Of a stretch of 64,000 bases of DNA, positions 43,647 through 52,610 are shown one piece after another. The stretch is taken from assembly GCF_047739745.1 (NCBI RefSeq), contig NZ_JBLLVA010000006.1, positions 146,053 through 210,052 of the forward strand, read 5' to 3'. Every line of letters begins with the position of its first letter. The stretch's first letter is position 1. Source of the DNA: Pseudaminobacter sp047739745 (GTDB lineage Bacteria; Pseudomonadota; Alphaproteobacteria; Rhizobiales; Rhizobiaceae). The notes beneath the pieces are model-generated. The model ran no database searches, was not told the origin of the DNA, and worked only from the letters and a program-made list of their open reading frames with translations. The position numbers were made by a program, and so were the translations under genes.

Positions 43647-44837
43647 TCAGGCTGCGCTTTCGAGCAGCTTCCTGGCCTTGGCTTCCAGTTCGAGCCGCGT
43701 GTCTTGATGTGCCTTGGTGCGGGCATGGGCGGTCATGCCCTGTACAAAATCGAAAATAGATTCCGGTGCCCGACCCTCCTCCCGCAAAACGGTCTCGATG
43801 ATCTTTCCTGTTTCGGCCTTGGAGAAACCGCGGCGTCGCAGAAAGGAATCCCGATCTTCGTCATTGCGGGCCACGATGCGTTGGCGGGCCGCCCGAATGC
43901 CTGCGACGAACGGCGCAGGAGAGGAATTGGCAAAATTCGTCAGCGCTGGCGCCGCCTCATGGGCAAAGCGCTGTGCCGCGAACTTGGAATGCCGAATGGT
44001 GATTTCCTCGAAATTCTCGACACCCCAGAGGTTGCGGTTGCAACACACGGCACGAAGATAAAAGCTGGCGATGCCGAGGGTCTTCGACCCCACCTCAGAG
44101 TTCCAGGCATAGAACCCGCGGAAGTAGAGATCCGGCTCGCCGTTCGGCAGGCGACCGGCCTCGATCGGGTGCGTGTCGTCAACGAGAAACAAGAAGACAT
44201 CGCGGTCGCTGGCATAGAGTGTCGTCGTGTCCTTGGTGATGTCGATGAAGGGGTTGTGGGTCATGGTCGACCAGTCGAGAACGCCCGGCACCTTCCAGAT
44301 TGTATCGCCCGTCCCATTCCCGGCGATGCTTATTACAGCACTCACAAGCTCGTGGTCCCAGATACGCCCGTACTCGGGACCGGTCACCGCGCGCAATTCG
44401 ACGCGACCGTCATTCATCTCCAGCGTTTTCACCAGTTCAGCGCGGTGATTGAGAAGGCCGTGCTGAAGATTGATCGCCGCGAGCGGCGCGGGCAACTGGC
44501 GCATGTAGCTGGAAGGAGCGCCGACCAGGCTGCAGAGCTGCCCGTAGCTCCAGTGCGTGGGCGTGAGCGCCTGGTGCTCGCCGGAAGTAATGAGGGCGAG
44601 GTGCTCGGCATCGCCGCGAGTGGCTTCGACGCGGATCGCTGAGCTTTCCACGGTACGGGTGCGGGCGCGATCAGCCCGAGATTTCACGGCATGATGCAAC
44701 TCGGAGAGCGACAGATAACGCTCGTCGTCGGGGCGCGAGAACCATTCGGACGAGACACGGCCGATGCGCTCGCCACGCGAGACGTCGACCTTGAAGCTTG
44801 AGGGTACGGGCCGGGAACTGGAAACCATGGTTTTCAT
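43647..44837 (-). CDS. DUF932 domain protein
   Basis: A 396-residue DUF932 protein. It has TPTHWSYGQLCSLVGAPSSY, RAVTGPEYGRIWDHELVSAV and the central WSTMTHNPFIDITKDTTTL, then YLRAVCCNRNLWGVENFEE. The family is shared by phages, plasmids and islands; its role is unknown, although it is abundant next to ParB-like genes. The ATG at 44837 follows AGGAGACTCC; the upstream open frame to 44927 crosses a hairpin. It is probably co-transcribed with the ParB-like gene, with a hairpin between them that may tune expression. Confidence 0.88.
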   Translation of the reverse strand: MKTMVSSSRPVPSSFKVDVSRGERIGRVSSEWFSRPDDERYLSLSELHHAVKSRADRARTRTVESSAIRVEATRGDAEHLALITSGEHQALTPTHWSYGQLCSLVGAPSSYMRQLPAPLAAINLQHGLLNHRAELVKTLEMNDGRVELRAVTGPEYGRIWDHELVSAVISIAGNGTGDTIWKVPGVLDWSTMTHNPFIDITKDTTTLYASDRDVFLFLVDDTHPIEAGRLPNGEPDLYFRGFYAWNSEVGSKTLGIASFYLRAVCCNRNLWGVENFEEITIRHSKFAAQRFAHEAAPALTNFANSSPAPFVAGIRAARQRIVARNDEDRDSFLRRRGFSKAETGKIIETVLREEGRAPESIFDFVQGMTAHARTKAHQDTRLELEAKARKLLESAA

Positions 44838-44860
44838 GATGGAGTCTCCTGAAATGAAAG

Positions 44861-44891
44861 AGCCCGGTTGCGCTCTAGCGGCAACCGGGCT
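44861..44891 (-). promoter_or_regulatory. Hairpin between the ParB-like and DUF932 genes
   Basis: A perfect 11-bp stem AGCCCGGTTGC/GCAACCGGGCT with a 9-base loop. On the minus-strand transcript it is followed by CTTTCATTTC and then the AGGAG of the DUF932 gene. It may act as a partial terminator or attenuator within an operon. Confidence 0.55.
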
Positions 44892-44978
44892 GGTGAGATG
44901 AATGGTGAACCGGCCTTGGCGTTTCATTCTCCTGTTCGGAAACAGACAGGCCGGTCGTGATTGTCTATCAGTGGTCGA

Positions 44979-47120
44979 CTATTCAGCCGCGTCGAGGAGA
45001 CGGTTCTCATCAAGACCGGGCTCCTGGCGCGCGGACTTCTCCGTTTCGACGTCCTCGGCCACGAGTGCCGGCGGCTCGAGGCCGACGCCTTCGGCGGTGT
45101 CATCTTCGAGAGCCCCATCCCTAGCGTTGTTGTCGCAGCAATCTGCGGGAGCTTCATCGACAGTCAGCCGCAACGGCTCGGGGAGCCATCGGCTGCCTTC
45201 GAGCAGCCGGGCGGCCTCGCGCGCCATGTCCGCCTTGTTGAGATGGTCGATAAACTTCGCAGATTGCTCGCCCTTGGCTTCGCGGACCGCCTGCAGGATA
45301 TGGCCCTTGGTCACCCGGCCGAGATAGTTGTCGAGCGTCGGCATCCAACCTGCCTCGGCCATGTCGAACCCGATCGTCCGCGCCAGTCGCTCGGCATGGG
45401 CGATTGCCGCGTGACGCCGATTCCAGGGCTGGATCACGGCATTGAGCGAAAGCGACACGCAGTGCGCGAACAGTGCCTGCCTGCTGGCTTCGTCGAGCGC
45501 GGTTAGAAAGTCCCAAAGCTCTGCTGAGCTGTTTGGGAGATCGTGACCCCACGCGTCATGGCGCTGTTCGATCTCCTTTGCCCAAAGCGTGTCGCCGAGT
45601 CCCGGAGTCTGGCCGAACGCCGTCGTCTGCATCGTGATCTCCAGGCAGGAGGCCAAGCTGGATGCGTAGAACGCCTTCAGGACGAACGCGTGCAGGGCGG
45701 CGACGAATGCCATCGCCGGATCGTTGGCAAGTGCGTTCCTGAGCGCGATGGTGCGCGTTGCGGTCAGATCCTCGATGAGGCGAGCGGCGAGCGGACCGAT
45801 CTCATCATCTTCCTCTTGCGGCTGGTCGCAGTCGACAGGCCTTCCGTTGATCGAGACGCGGCCGGTCAACGAAGCCGCCTCCTCGCCATCGTGATCGTTA
45901 GCGCCTGCATCGCTGTCGTCGGCGCTGGCGACCGGCTCATCCTCGGCCAGCACGAAGCCACGCTCAATCTTCAGTTCGCCTTGGGCGCCGAGCGAGATGA
46001 AGGCACCGCCGCGGGCAACCTCTACCGGGTCGAAGACATAAGGCCGCTCATTGAATTGATCCAGCTCGTTGCCAAGGTCCTCGAGCCTCGCTTCGGTCTC
46101 CTCGGAATAGTCCTCCGCTGCAGCATACTCAGCGTCGAGCTTGTCGTACTGCGTCTTCACCTCGGTATAACGTGCAAGCTCGTCAGCACCAAGTTCGGCC
46201 TGCTTGCCGTAGAAGCGGCGCAGGCCGGAAGCGTGGCCATACGGGAAATCGATTGCGGCCTCGACCCACCTCCAGCCTTCCTCAGCCTTCAGTGTCTCTG
46301 CATTACGCTTCAGCTTCTCGAAAACGAGCTGTTCGAGCAGCGCAGGATCCTGGAGCCATCCGCCCTGATCCTGTTCAAACAGGTCCCGCATGACGGCACC
46401 GCCGGCAGCCTCATAGGCATCGATGCCGACATAGACTGCACGACGATCATTGGCACGCACCGCGGTTTCGGTAAGCAACCGCCGGATATAGTAGGGCTGC
46501 CGCACATTGGCCCTGCAGATCGTGTCCCACACCTGCTCCTGGCGAACATGGTCGTTCGAGACGGCGAACGCCTCGAGCTGGTCGATCCTGATCTCGCCCT
46601 CCTCGTAGAGGTCGAGCAGCTTCGGCGCTACAGCCGCCAGCTTCAGGCGCTGCTTGACGAAGGTCGGCGTGACGAAGAAGCGGGCTGCGATTTCCGCCGT
46701 GTCGAACCCTTGGTCGCTCAGGGTCTTGAACGCCCTGAACTGATCCAGCGGATGCAGTTGCTCCCGCTGGGTATTCTCTGCGAGCGAATCTTCTTCGGGC
46801 GACGTTGTCTCGGCGCGATTGACGATACAGGGCGTGGGCGCCGTCTTGAGCATACGCTTTTGCTCGATAAGCAACTCGAGCGCCTTGTAGCGGCGCCCAC
46901 CTGCCGGAGCGTCGAAGCGACCGGTTTCTTTACCATCCGCACCGCGAATGGGACGAACGTTCAGACTTTGCAGCAGTCCGCGAAGAGCGATGTCTTCGGC
47001 AAGCTGCTCGATCAAGACGCCGTCCTTGATGCGCCGGACATTCTTCTGCGACAACTCGATCTTGTCGAAGGGAATGTTCTCCGCCTGATTTAGGGTGATC
47101 TTCTGAATGGCTTTTGCCAT
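44979..47120 (-). CDS. Long ParB/RepB/Spo0J-like nuclease-domain protein
   Basis: A 713-residue protein. The ParB N-terminal domain (about 20-125) has IELSQKNVRRIKD and the box ENTQREQLHPLDQFRAFK. A helix-turn-helix follows (TAEIAARFFVTPTFVKQRL). The remaining 500 residues are helical, with a long acidic stretch around 440-490 (EPVASADDSDAGANDHDGEE). It is about twice the length of a partition ParB and lacks a ParA partner here, matching the long 'ParB-like' proteins of rhizobial elements. It probably binds DNA and may use CTP, as ParB does; a partition role is doubtful. The ATG at 47120 has GGAG upstream. Confidence 0.88.
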   Translation of the reverse strand: MAKAIQKITLNQAENIPFDKIELSQKNVRRIKDGVLIEQLAEDIALRGLLQSLNVRPIRGADGKETGRFDAPAGGRRYKALELLIEQKRMLKTAPTPCIVNRAETTSPEEDSLAENTQREQLHPLDQFRAFKTLSDQGFDTAEIAARFFVTPTFVKQRLKLAAVAPKLLDLYEEGEIRIDQLEAFAVSNDHVRQEQVWDTICRANVRQPYYIRRLLTETAVRANDRRAVYVGIDAYEAAGGAVMRDLFEQDQGGWLQDPALLEQLVFEKLKRNAETLKAEEGWRWVEAAIDFPYGHASGLRRFYGKQAELGADELARYTEVKTQYDKLDAEYAAAEDYSEETEARLEDLGNELDQFNERPYVFDPVEVARGGAFISLGAQGELKIERGFVLAEDEPVASADDSDAGANDHDGEEAASLTGRVSINGRPVDCDQPQEEDDEIGPLAARLIEDLTATRTIALRNALANDPAMAFVAALHAFVLKAFYASSLASCLEITMQTTAFGQTPGLGDTLWAKEIEQRHDAWGHDLPNSSAELWDFLTALDEASRQALFAHCVSLSLNAVIQPWNRRHAAIAHAERLARTIGFDMAEAGWMPTLDNYLGRVTKGHILQAVREAKGEQSAKFIDHLNKADMAREAARLLEGSRWLPEPLRLTVDEAPADCCDNNARDGALEDDTAEGVGLEPPALVAEDVETEKSARQEPGLDENRLLDAAE

Positions 47121-47942
47121 GTCGTTTCTCCATGGCGGGCCGGCTGGAGCCTCTCTCCGAACCTTTCCACCCGCCACGAAATGTCCCCGCCCTCCTCTTC
47201 CTCTCCGCCGACCACCACCCCTGGCCGTTCCTTGGCGGCAGCCCGTTGCGTCTGGGGCCAAAAATTTTGTGGAGCGTGCCGAGCATAATGGGTGTTCGCG
47301 CCGTCAATCGATGGGGGCGAATTGGCGAAGGAGTGATCACTAGACGATGCGTTCGCGGCTGTCCCCGGAAAGAGCGTCGCGCCTTGTCGCAAGAGAGGCG
47401 AGGAAGTGGCAAGTGAGCCGATCACATGATCATCTACATACCGGTTGATCGGCGTTTCAGATTACCGCCGCGCCGCGATTCGAGGCACGCATGCCAAGCA
47501 AGCGAGGCCGAGCCGGCATCGCCCTGCCTTGGCTATTCAAAGCCGGTTAAGCACACAACGCCTTGGAAATCCGGAGCCACAAACAATGGAGATTACGCTC
47601 GCCCTGTCTTAATGCAGTTCTTGTTCTGCGCCATTTCGACAAGCAGTCCCCATCCAAAAAAATGTACCGGCGGCGTGGCCTGAGGGTTTTTGCAACCCCT
47701 GAACACGCCGCCGGTTGCACCAAGACTTGGGAACACGCGGGCCAAGCAGGGAGGCTTGAAGGCCGCGAAAAGCCCTGGCGAAGAGAAAGCCGCTACGGTC
47801 GGCCAATCATTTGCGCGATTGCAGGCTCGCTGTGTGCCCTTCTCTGAATGAACCCCGCGTTGACCGGCTGCCGTCAACCTCTTGCATGTGATTGATCCTG
47901 AAGGCCGCGCGGTCATATCTATTTGCTGACTTGCAAGGAATT
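47121..47942. other. Gene-free stretch marking the end of the accessory region
   Basis: About 820 bases with no supportable gene. The first 150 bases are the leader of the ParB-like gene, polypurine on the transcribed strand (GGAGAGGAAGAGGAGGGCGG). A terminator for the nucleoside-transporter operon lies at 47660-47715. Short frames elsewhere lack ribosome sites. No att-like direct repeat was found. Confidence 0.4.
47660..47715 (-). terminator. Strong rho-independent terminator for the purine operon
   Basis: A perfect 12-bp outer stem ACCGGCGGCGTG (47666-47677) / CACGCCGCCGGT (47704-47715) encloses an inner GGGTT/AACCC stem. On the minus strand the hairpin is followed by ACATTTTTTTGG. It lies about 230 bases past the last gene of the leftward transporter operon. 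Confidence 0.75.
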
Positions 47943-48863
47943 TTAGCTGGCAGACCGGAAGGTTATTCCAAGTGAGGCCGGCGTGTTGAGACGCATGCGC
48001 TGCTTGTCACTGGAGATAAAGACAAGGACGACAATCGTCGCCAGATAGGGCAGCATGGACAAGAGCTGCGAGGGAATCTCTATCCCGCGGCTTTGGACGA
48101 CCAACTGTGCGACGGTGATGCCGCCGAACAAATAGGCCCCAAGTACGACGCGCAGCGGTCTCCAAGTAGCGAACACCACCAGTGCCAGCGCAATCCATCC
48201 CCGGCCAGCCGTCATGCCTTCCACCCACATCGGCGTGTACATGACGGCCAGGAACGTGCCGCCCAATCCAGCCATCGCGCCTCCAAACAACGTCGCGCCA
48301 TAACGTATTGCGTTGACGGGAAGTCCGAGTGCGTGAGCGGAAGCGGGAGACTCGCCGACCGCAAGCAGTTTCAGCCCGATACGGCTTCTGTAAAGAAACC
48401 ACCACACGGCAGCCAGAAGCAGCCAGGACACATAAACCATTGGCTGATGGTTAAAGAACATGGGACCTATGACAGGGATGTCGGAAAGTCCGGGGATCGC
48501 AACAGCCGGTTGCGCTGGCAGCACGATATTGACGTAGGCACGTCCGAAATATGCGCTGAGCCCGACGCCAAAGATGGATAGCGCAAGGCCGCAGGCTACC
48601 TGGTTGGCCATCAACGTCAGCGTCAGGAAAGCGAACAGCAGCGCCATCGCCATGCCTGCTATCATGCCCGTGGCGACGCCAACCGCGACGCTGCCGGATT
48701 GGGTGGTTGCAGCGAAGGAGGCGACGGCGCCGACCAGCATCATGCCTTCGACGCCCAGATTGAGTACCCCCGACTTTTCAGTGACGAGCTCGCCAAACGC
48801 CGCCAGCACAATTGCGGTGCCGGCTCCAATAGTCGCTACCACCACGAATATAAGTGTGTCCAT
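47943..48863 (-). CDS. Nucleoside-type ABC transporter permease (BPD_transp_2 family)
   Basis: A 306-residue membrane protein with about eight helices, of the NupQ-like type. Hallmarks are TIGAGTAIVLAAFGELVTEKSG, VLNLGVEGMMLVGA and SPASAHALGLPVNAIRYGATL. It pairs with the next permease to import nucleosides or purine bases through the inner membrane. The gene is 15 bp after its partner gene and is the last of the operon; a strong terminator follows. The FGELVTEKSGVLNLG region is the family signature. Confidence 0.93.
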   Translation of the reverse strand: MDTLIFVVVATIGAGTAIVLAAFGELVTEKSGVLNLGVEGMMLVGAVASFAATTQSGSVAVGVATGMIAGMAMALLFAFLTLTLMANQVACGLALSIFGVGLSAYFGRAYVNIVLPAQPAVAIPGLSDIPVIGPMFFNHQPMVYVSWLLLAAVWWFLYRSRIGLKLLAVGESPASAHALGLPVNAIRYGATLFGGAMAGLGGTFLAVMYTPMWVEGMTAGRGWIALALVVFATWRPLRVVLGAYLFGGITVAQLVVQSRGIEIPSQLLSMLPYLATIVVLVFISSDKQRMRLNTPASLGITFRSAS

Positions 48864-48878
48864 GTCGCAGGCCTTCCC

Positions 48879-49964
48879 TTATGCCCGCTGCCGCGCCAGC
48901 GAGGCGCTACCGCCAAATGATACACGGTAGTTGATCAGAACGTCGGTTCCCAAAAGGATGAAAAGCAGCGTGCCCTGAAACAGGCTGCTGATTGCGGCCG
49001 GTAGATCGAGGTTCAACTGGGCGGTTTCGCCCCCCAGATAGAGCAGCGCCATGAGCAGACTGGCCAGTACGATGCCGACCGGGTGCAGGCGGCCGACATA
49101 TGCGACGATAATGGCGGCAAACCCATAGCCTGGCGATACGACCGGCAACAGCTGTCCCACAGGTCCCGCGACCTCGCCAACACCGGCAACGCCAGCAGCG
49201 ACGCCACCGATCAGCATGCCCACCCACACCATGCGATTGGCGTGGATGCCGGCGTAGGACGCTGCCGCCTCCGAAAGACCAGCAACGCGCATCTGGTGAC
49301 CTAGCAAGCTGCGGGAAAGAAAGAGCCAGGCCGCCGCGACCGCCGCCAACGCAATGAACAGGCTGGCGTTCATGCGCGTACCGTCGAGGATAATCGGGAA
49401 AAGCGCGTTCTCGCCCAACAGGCGGCTCTGGGGCAGGTTGAAGCCGTCCGGATCGCGCCATGGACCGTAGACAAGGTAGCTGAGCGCCAATTGGGCGACG
49501 TAGGTGAGCATGAGGCTCGTCAAGATCTCATTGGCATTGAAACGCACGCGCAGATAGGCCGGAATGGCGGCCCAAAGCGCACCGGCGGCAGCGCCGACCA
49601 GGACCATGGCCGGCAAGAGCCACCACCCGCCGGCGTCCGAGAAGTAAAGGCCGAGGCCGCCTCCGGCGATAGCCCCCAGGACCAGTTGGCCTTCCGCCCC
49701 GATATTCCAGATATTCGCTTTGAAACCAATCGCCACGCCGACCGCTATAAGCATGAGGGGCGAGGCTTTGATGGCAAGTTCGCCGATACCGGCGAGACTG
49801 TTGATAGGCGTGAGGAACAACGCTTCGAACGCCTGCAGCGGATTGCGGTCTAGAAACAGGAAGAGAGCGGTTCCTACGATTGCCGTCAGCACGAGCGCGA
49901 TGATCGGCGACATGATCTGCATTACGCGTGAGGGCGCTGGTCGGCATTCGAGCTTAGGCCACAT
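48879..49964 (-). CDS. Nucleoside-type ABC transporter permease (NupP-like)
   Basis: A 361-residue permease with helices from residue 18 on. It has LAIKASPLMLIAVGVAIGFK, ANIWNIGAEGQLVLGA and FNANEILTSLMLTYVAQL, all typical of the larger permease of BMP-dependent nucleoside importers. The start overlaps the ATPase gene end by 11 bp. A start at residue 15 (MQIMSPIIAL) is also possible. It forms the channel with the 47943-48863 protein. Confidence 0.92.
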   Translation of the reverse strand: MWPKLECRPAPSRVMQIMSPIIALVLTAIVGTALFLFLDRNPLQAFEALFLTPINSLAGIGELAIKASPLMLIAVGVAIGFKANIWNIGAEGQLVLGAIAGGGLGLYFSDAGGWWLLPAMVLVGAAAGALWAAIPAYLRVRFNANEILTSLMLTYVAQLALSYLVYGPWRDPDGFNLPQSRLLGENALFPIILDGTRMNASLFIALAAVAAAWLFLSRSLLGHQMRVAGLSEAAASYAGIHANRMVWVGMLIGGVAAGVAGVGEVAGPVGQLLPVVSPGYGFAAIIVAYVGRLHPVGIVLASLLMALLYLGGETAQLNLDLPAAISSLFQGTLLFILLGTDVLINYRVSFGGSASLARQRA

Positions 49965-51513
49965 GCCGCGCCTCCGACGATTGGTCGTGCCGGACTGGAG
50001 CTGGCCATAAACCGCTCATCCAGACGCCGACTTCTTCAATGTTCGTCTCCTCGCGGCGCACCGCGGGCGACAATCTTCCGCTGGCGATCACTGCCATGCG
50101 ATCGCAAATTTCGAACAGTTCATCGAGATCGTCGGACACCACAAGTATCGAAACGCCGGCGTCCCGAAGTTCAACAAGCGTATTGCGGATGAATGCGCTC
50201 GAATGCACATCGACGCCCCAGGTTGGCTGAGCCACGATGAAGACGCGCGGCTTCTGCAGGATCTCCCGCCCGACGATGAACTTCTGCAGATTGCCGCCCG
50301 ACAGACTCGACGCGGCGGATTTGGGCCCGTCACACTTGACCCTGAAGTCCGCTATGACCCGTTTAGCGAAGGAAAGAACGGCGGCACCGTCGACGAGGCC
50401 GTTCTTGGCCAGACCGGCACCGTGGGCCGTCATAAGCGCGTTCTCCACAAGCGAAAGATCCGGAACGGCGCCGCGCCCAAGCCGCTCTTCCGGAACGAAA
50501 CACAGCCCGAGCTGCCGCCGCGCGTTAGGCGGTTGATGACCGACCGCCTTGCCGACCAGCCTGATGGCTTCGTTTCGTTGACATCGCGACTCACCCGACA
50601 ACACGCGCAGCAACTCCTGCTGGCCGTTGCCGGAAACCCCCGCTATACCGACGATCTCGCCCGGACATAGTGCCAGGGAGATGTCCTTGAGGTCAGTCCC
50701 GAACGGATCGGCCGTCGGATGGTCGAGGCGGTCAATAGTCAGCACTGCGTCGCCGGTGGCTGGCCTGTGTGCGCCCGGGCGCGCCTGAACCAGTTCCTGG
50801 CCGACCATAAGGCGGGCCATGGTTGTCTCGGTTTCTTCCTGCGGATTGCACGTACCTGTGACGCGGCCAGCTCGCAGGATCGTGGCGCGCTGGCACAGCG
50901 CTTTGATCTCATGCAGCTTGTGGCTGATGTAAAGGATGCTACATCCATTGGTTGCGAGCTGCCGCAGCGTGTCGAACAACTTCTCGACAGCCTGTGGTGT
51001 CAGGACGGAAGTCGGTTCATCCATGATCAGGAGCTGAGGGTTCTGCAAGAGGCAGCGGATGATCTCGACCCGTTGCCTTTCGCCCACCGACAAAGAATAG
51101 ACGAAGCGTTGCGGGTCGATTGCAAGTCCATATTGCTTTGACACCGCGTCGATGCGTCGAGCAAGATCCTTCAGGTCCGGCGCGCCTGGCAGACCCAGCG
51201 CGGCATTTTGCGTCACGGTCAGCGTTTCGAACAACGAGAAGTGCTGAAAGACCATGCCAATGCCAAGCGAGCGCGCCTGGGCCGGGCTGCCGATAGACAC
51301 TTCCGCGCCGTTCCAGAAGATTTGCCCGGCGTCCGGCTTGATCACGCCGTAGATGCTTTTCATCAACGTACTCTTGCCGGCGCCGTTCTCGCCCAGCACG
51401 GCATGGATTTCGCCGGGTTGGACGACAAGGTTCACCCGGTCATTGGCGATCAACGCCGGGTAAGCCTTGGTCAGGCTGCGAACCTCTAGGCGTGGTGTCT
51501 GATCCTGTGGCAA
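49954..51513 (-). CDS. Nucleoside-type ABC transporter double ATPase
   Basis: A 519-residue protein with two ABC domains. The first has Walker A GENGAGKSTLMK, signature LSVGERQRVEIIRCL and Walker B LLIMDEPTSVLTP. The second, as usual in this family, has a degenerate Walker A (GIAGVSGNGQQELLR) and the signature LSGGNLQKFIVGREIL. It energises the two permeases. The start is a TTG at 51513, placed 8 bases after AGGAG and 11 bases after the binding-protein stop; the longer open frame upstream is a shadow of that gene. Confidence 0.92.
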   Translation of the reverse strand: MPQDQTPRLEVRSLTKAYPALIANDRVNLVVQPGEIHAVLGENGAGKSTLMKSIYGVIKPDAGQIFWNGAEVSIGSPAQARSLGIGMVFQHFSLFETLTVTQNAALGLPGAPDLKDLARRIDAVSKQYGLAIDPQRFVYSLSVGERQRVEIIRCLLQNPQLLIMDEPTSVLTPQAVEKLFDTLRQLATNGCSILYISHKLHEIKALCQRATILRAGRVTGTCNPQEETETTMARLMVGQELVQARPGAHRPATGDAVLTIDRLDHPTADPFGTDLKDISLALCPGEIVGIAGVSGNGQQELLRVLSGESRCQRNEAIRLVGKAVGHQPPNARRQLGLCFVPEERLGRGAVPDLSLVENALMTAHGAGLAKNGLVDGAAVLSFAKRVIADFRVKCDGPKSAASSLSGGNLQKFIVGREILQKPRVFIVAQPTWGVDVHSSAFIRNTLVELRDAGVSILVVSDDLDELFEICDRMAVIASGRLSPAVRREETNIEEVGVWMSGLWPAPVRHDQSSEARHVA

Positions 51514-51524
51514 GTCGATCGCTC

Positions 51525-52610
51525 CTAGTTGGACGGGATGCTGCCTTGAATTCCCGCCGACAGCCAATCCAGTCGCATCAGTTCGTCGTCCGACAGAGAA
51601 ACGCCCGCCGCGACACGTTCTTTTCCGTGCTGATCGGCGATCGGACCCGTGAACGGCTTTAGGCTGCCGGATTTGAGATCGGCTTCCGCCTTTGCCACCA
51701 GTTCCTTGACATCGGCGGGGACTGCTTCGTTGAGCGACGACACCCGGATTACGCCCTGACTGGCGCCTGCCCATTCGCTGCCGGATTCCCAGGTTCCTTC
51801 AATGACGCGTTTGGTGTTTGCGACATAGAGCGGCGACCAGTCGAGCACGGTGGCGATCAGCTGGGCCTTCGGCCCGTACTTTGCCATGTCGCTTTGCCAG
51901 GCAACCGCATGGGCGCCCTTTTCCTCGGCGACCTGGATTGACACGGGAGAGGAGAGGATGGAGCTCAGCACGTCCGCGCCGCCGCTCAGCAATGCGGTGG
52001 CTGCTTCACGCTCGCGACCTGGATCGTACCACGTGTTGAGCCAGACGATCTTGACCACTGCGTCGGGATTGACGCTGCGCATGCCGAGCGCGAACGCGTT
52101 GACTGATTGCACCACTTCGGGAACGGGCATGGAAGCAAGAAAGCCGACCGTGCCGGTCTTGCTCGTTTTCCCGGCGACGATGCCGTTCAGGTAGAAGCCC
52201 TCATAGACACGAGCAGAGTAGACGCCCATGTTCTTGCTCGTCTTGAAGCCTTGCGCGTTCATGAAGACTGTGTCGGGAAATTGTGCCGCCACCTTTGCCA
52301 TTGGATTCATGTAGCCAAAGGAAACGGCGTAGATGAGTTTCGTGCCGCCTTGAGCGAGCTGCCGCATCACCCGCTCCGAATCTGCGCCGGTAGGCACCTG
52401 AACGACCTTGGTCTTTACCTCCGCGCCAAGCGCCTCTTCCAAGGCGAGTCGGGCGTCGTCATGCTGGCGCACCCAACCGACGTCGCCAACAGGATTGTCA
52501 TAGAGAAACGCAACTTCCAGAGCAGGTTTATCCTGGGCCTGAAGTGGCACTGCGGAAATTAGGGCAGCGGCTGTGGCGGAAATCAAGAATATGCGACGAC
52601 TAGGCTTCAT
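51525..52610 (-). CDS. BMP-family nucleoside-binding lipoprotein-like protein
   Basis: A 361-residue periplasmic binding protein of the BmpA (PnrA) family. The signal peptide is MKPSRRIFLISATAAALISA, with cleavage near PLQAQDKP; there is no lipobox cysteine. The mature part has VAFLYDNPVGDVGWVRQHDD, then FMNAQGFKTSKNMGVYSARV and YEGFYLNGIVAGKTSKT. It should deliver purine nucleosides or bases to the permeases. It overlaps the xanthine dehydrogenase large-subunit gene by ATGA, which ties uptake to purine breakdown. Confidence 0.93.
   Translation of the reverse strand: MKPSRRIFLISATAAALISAVPLQAQDKPALEVAFLYDNPVGDVGWVRQHDDARLALEEALGAEVKTKVVQVPTGADSERVMRQLAQGGTKLIYAVSFGYMNPMAKVAAQFPDTVFMNAQGFKTSKNMGVYSARVYEGFYLNGIVAGKTSKTGTVGFLASMPVPEVVQSVNAFALGMRSVNPDAVVKIVWLNTWYDPGREREAATALLSGGADVLSSILSSPVSIQVAEEKGAHAVAWQSDMAKYGPKAQLIATVLDWSPLYVANTKRVIEGTWESGSEWAGASQGVIRVSSLNEAVPADVKELVAKAEADLKSGSLKPFTGPIADQHGKERVAAGVSLSDDELMRLDWLSAGIQGSIPSN

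Noticed and set aside
45543..47093. Plus-strand 516-codon open frame
   Set aside because: Long antisense shadow of the ParB-like gene, which has the ENTQRE box and a good ribosome site on the other strand.
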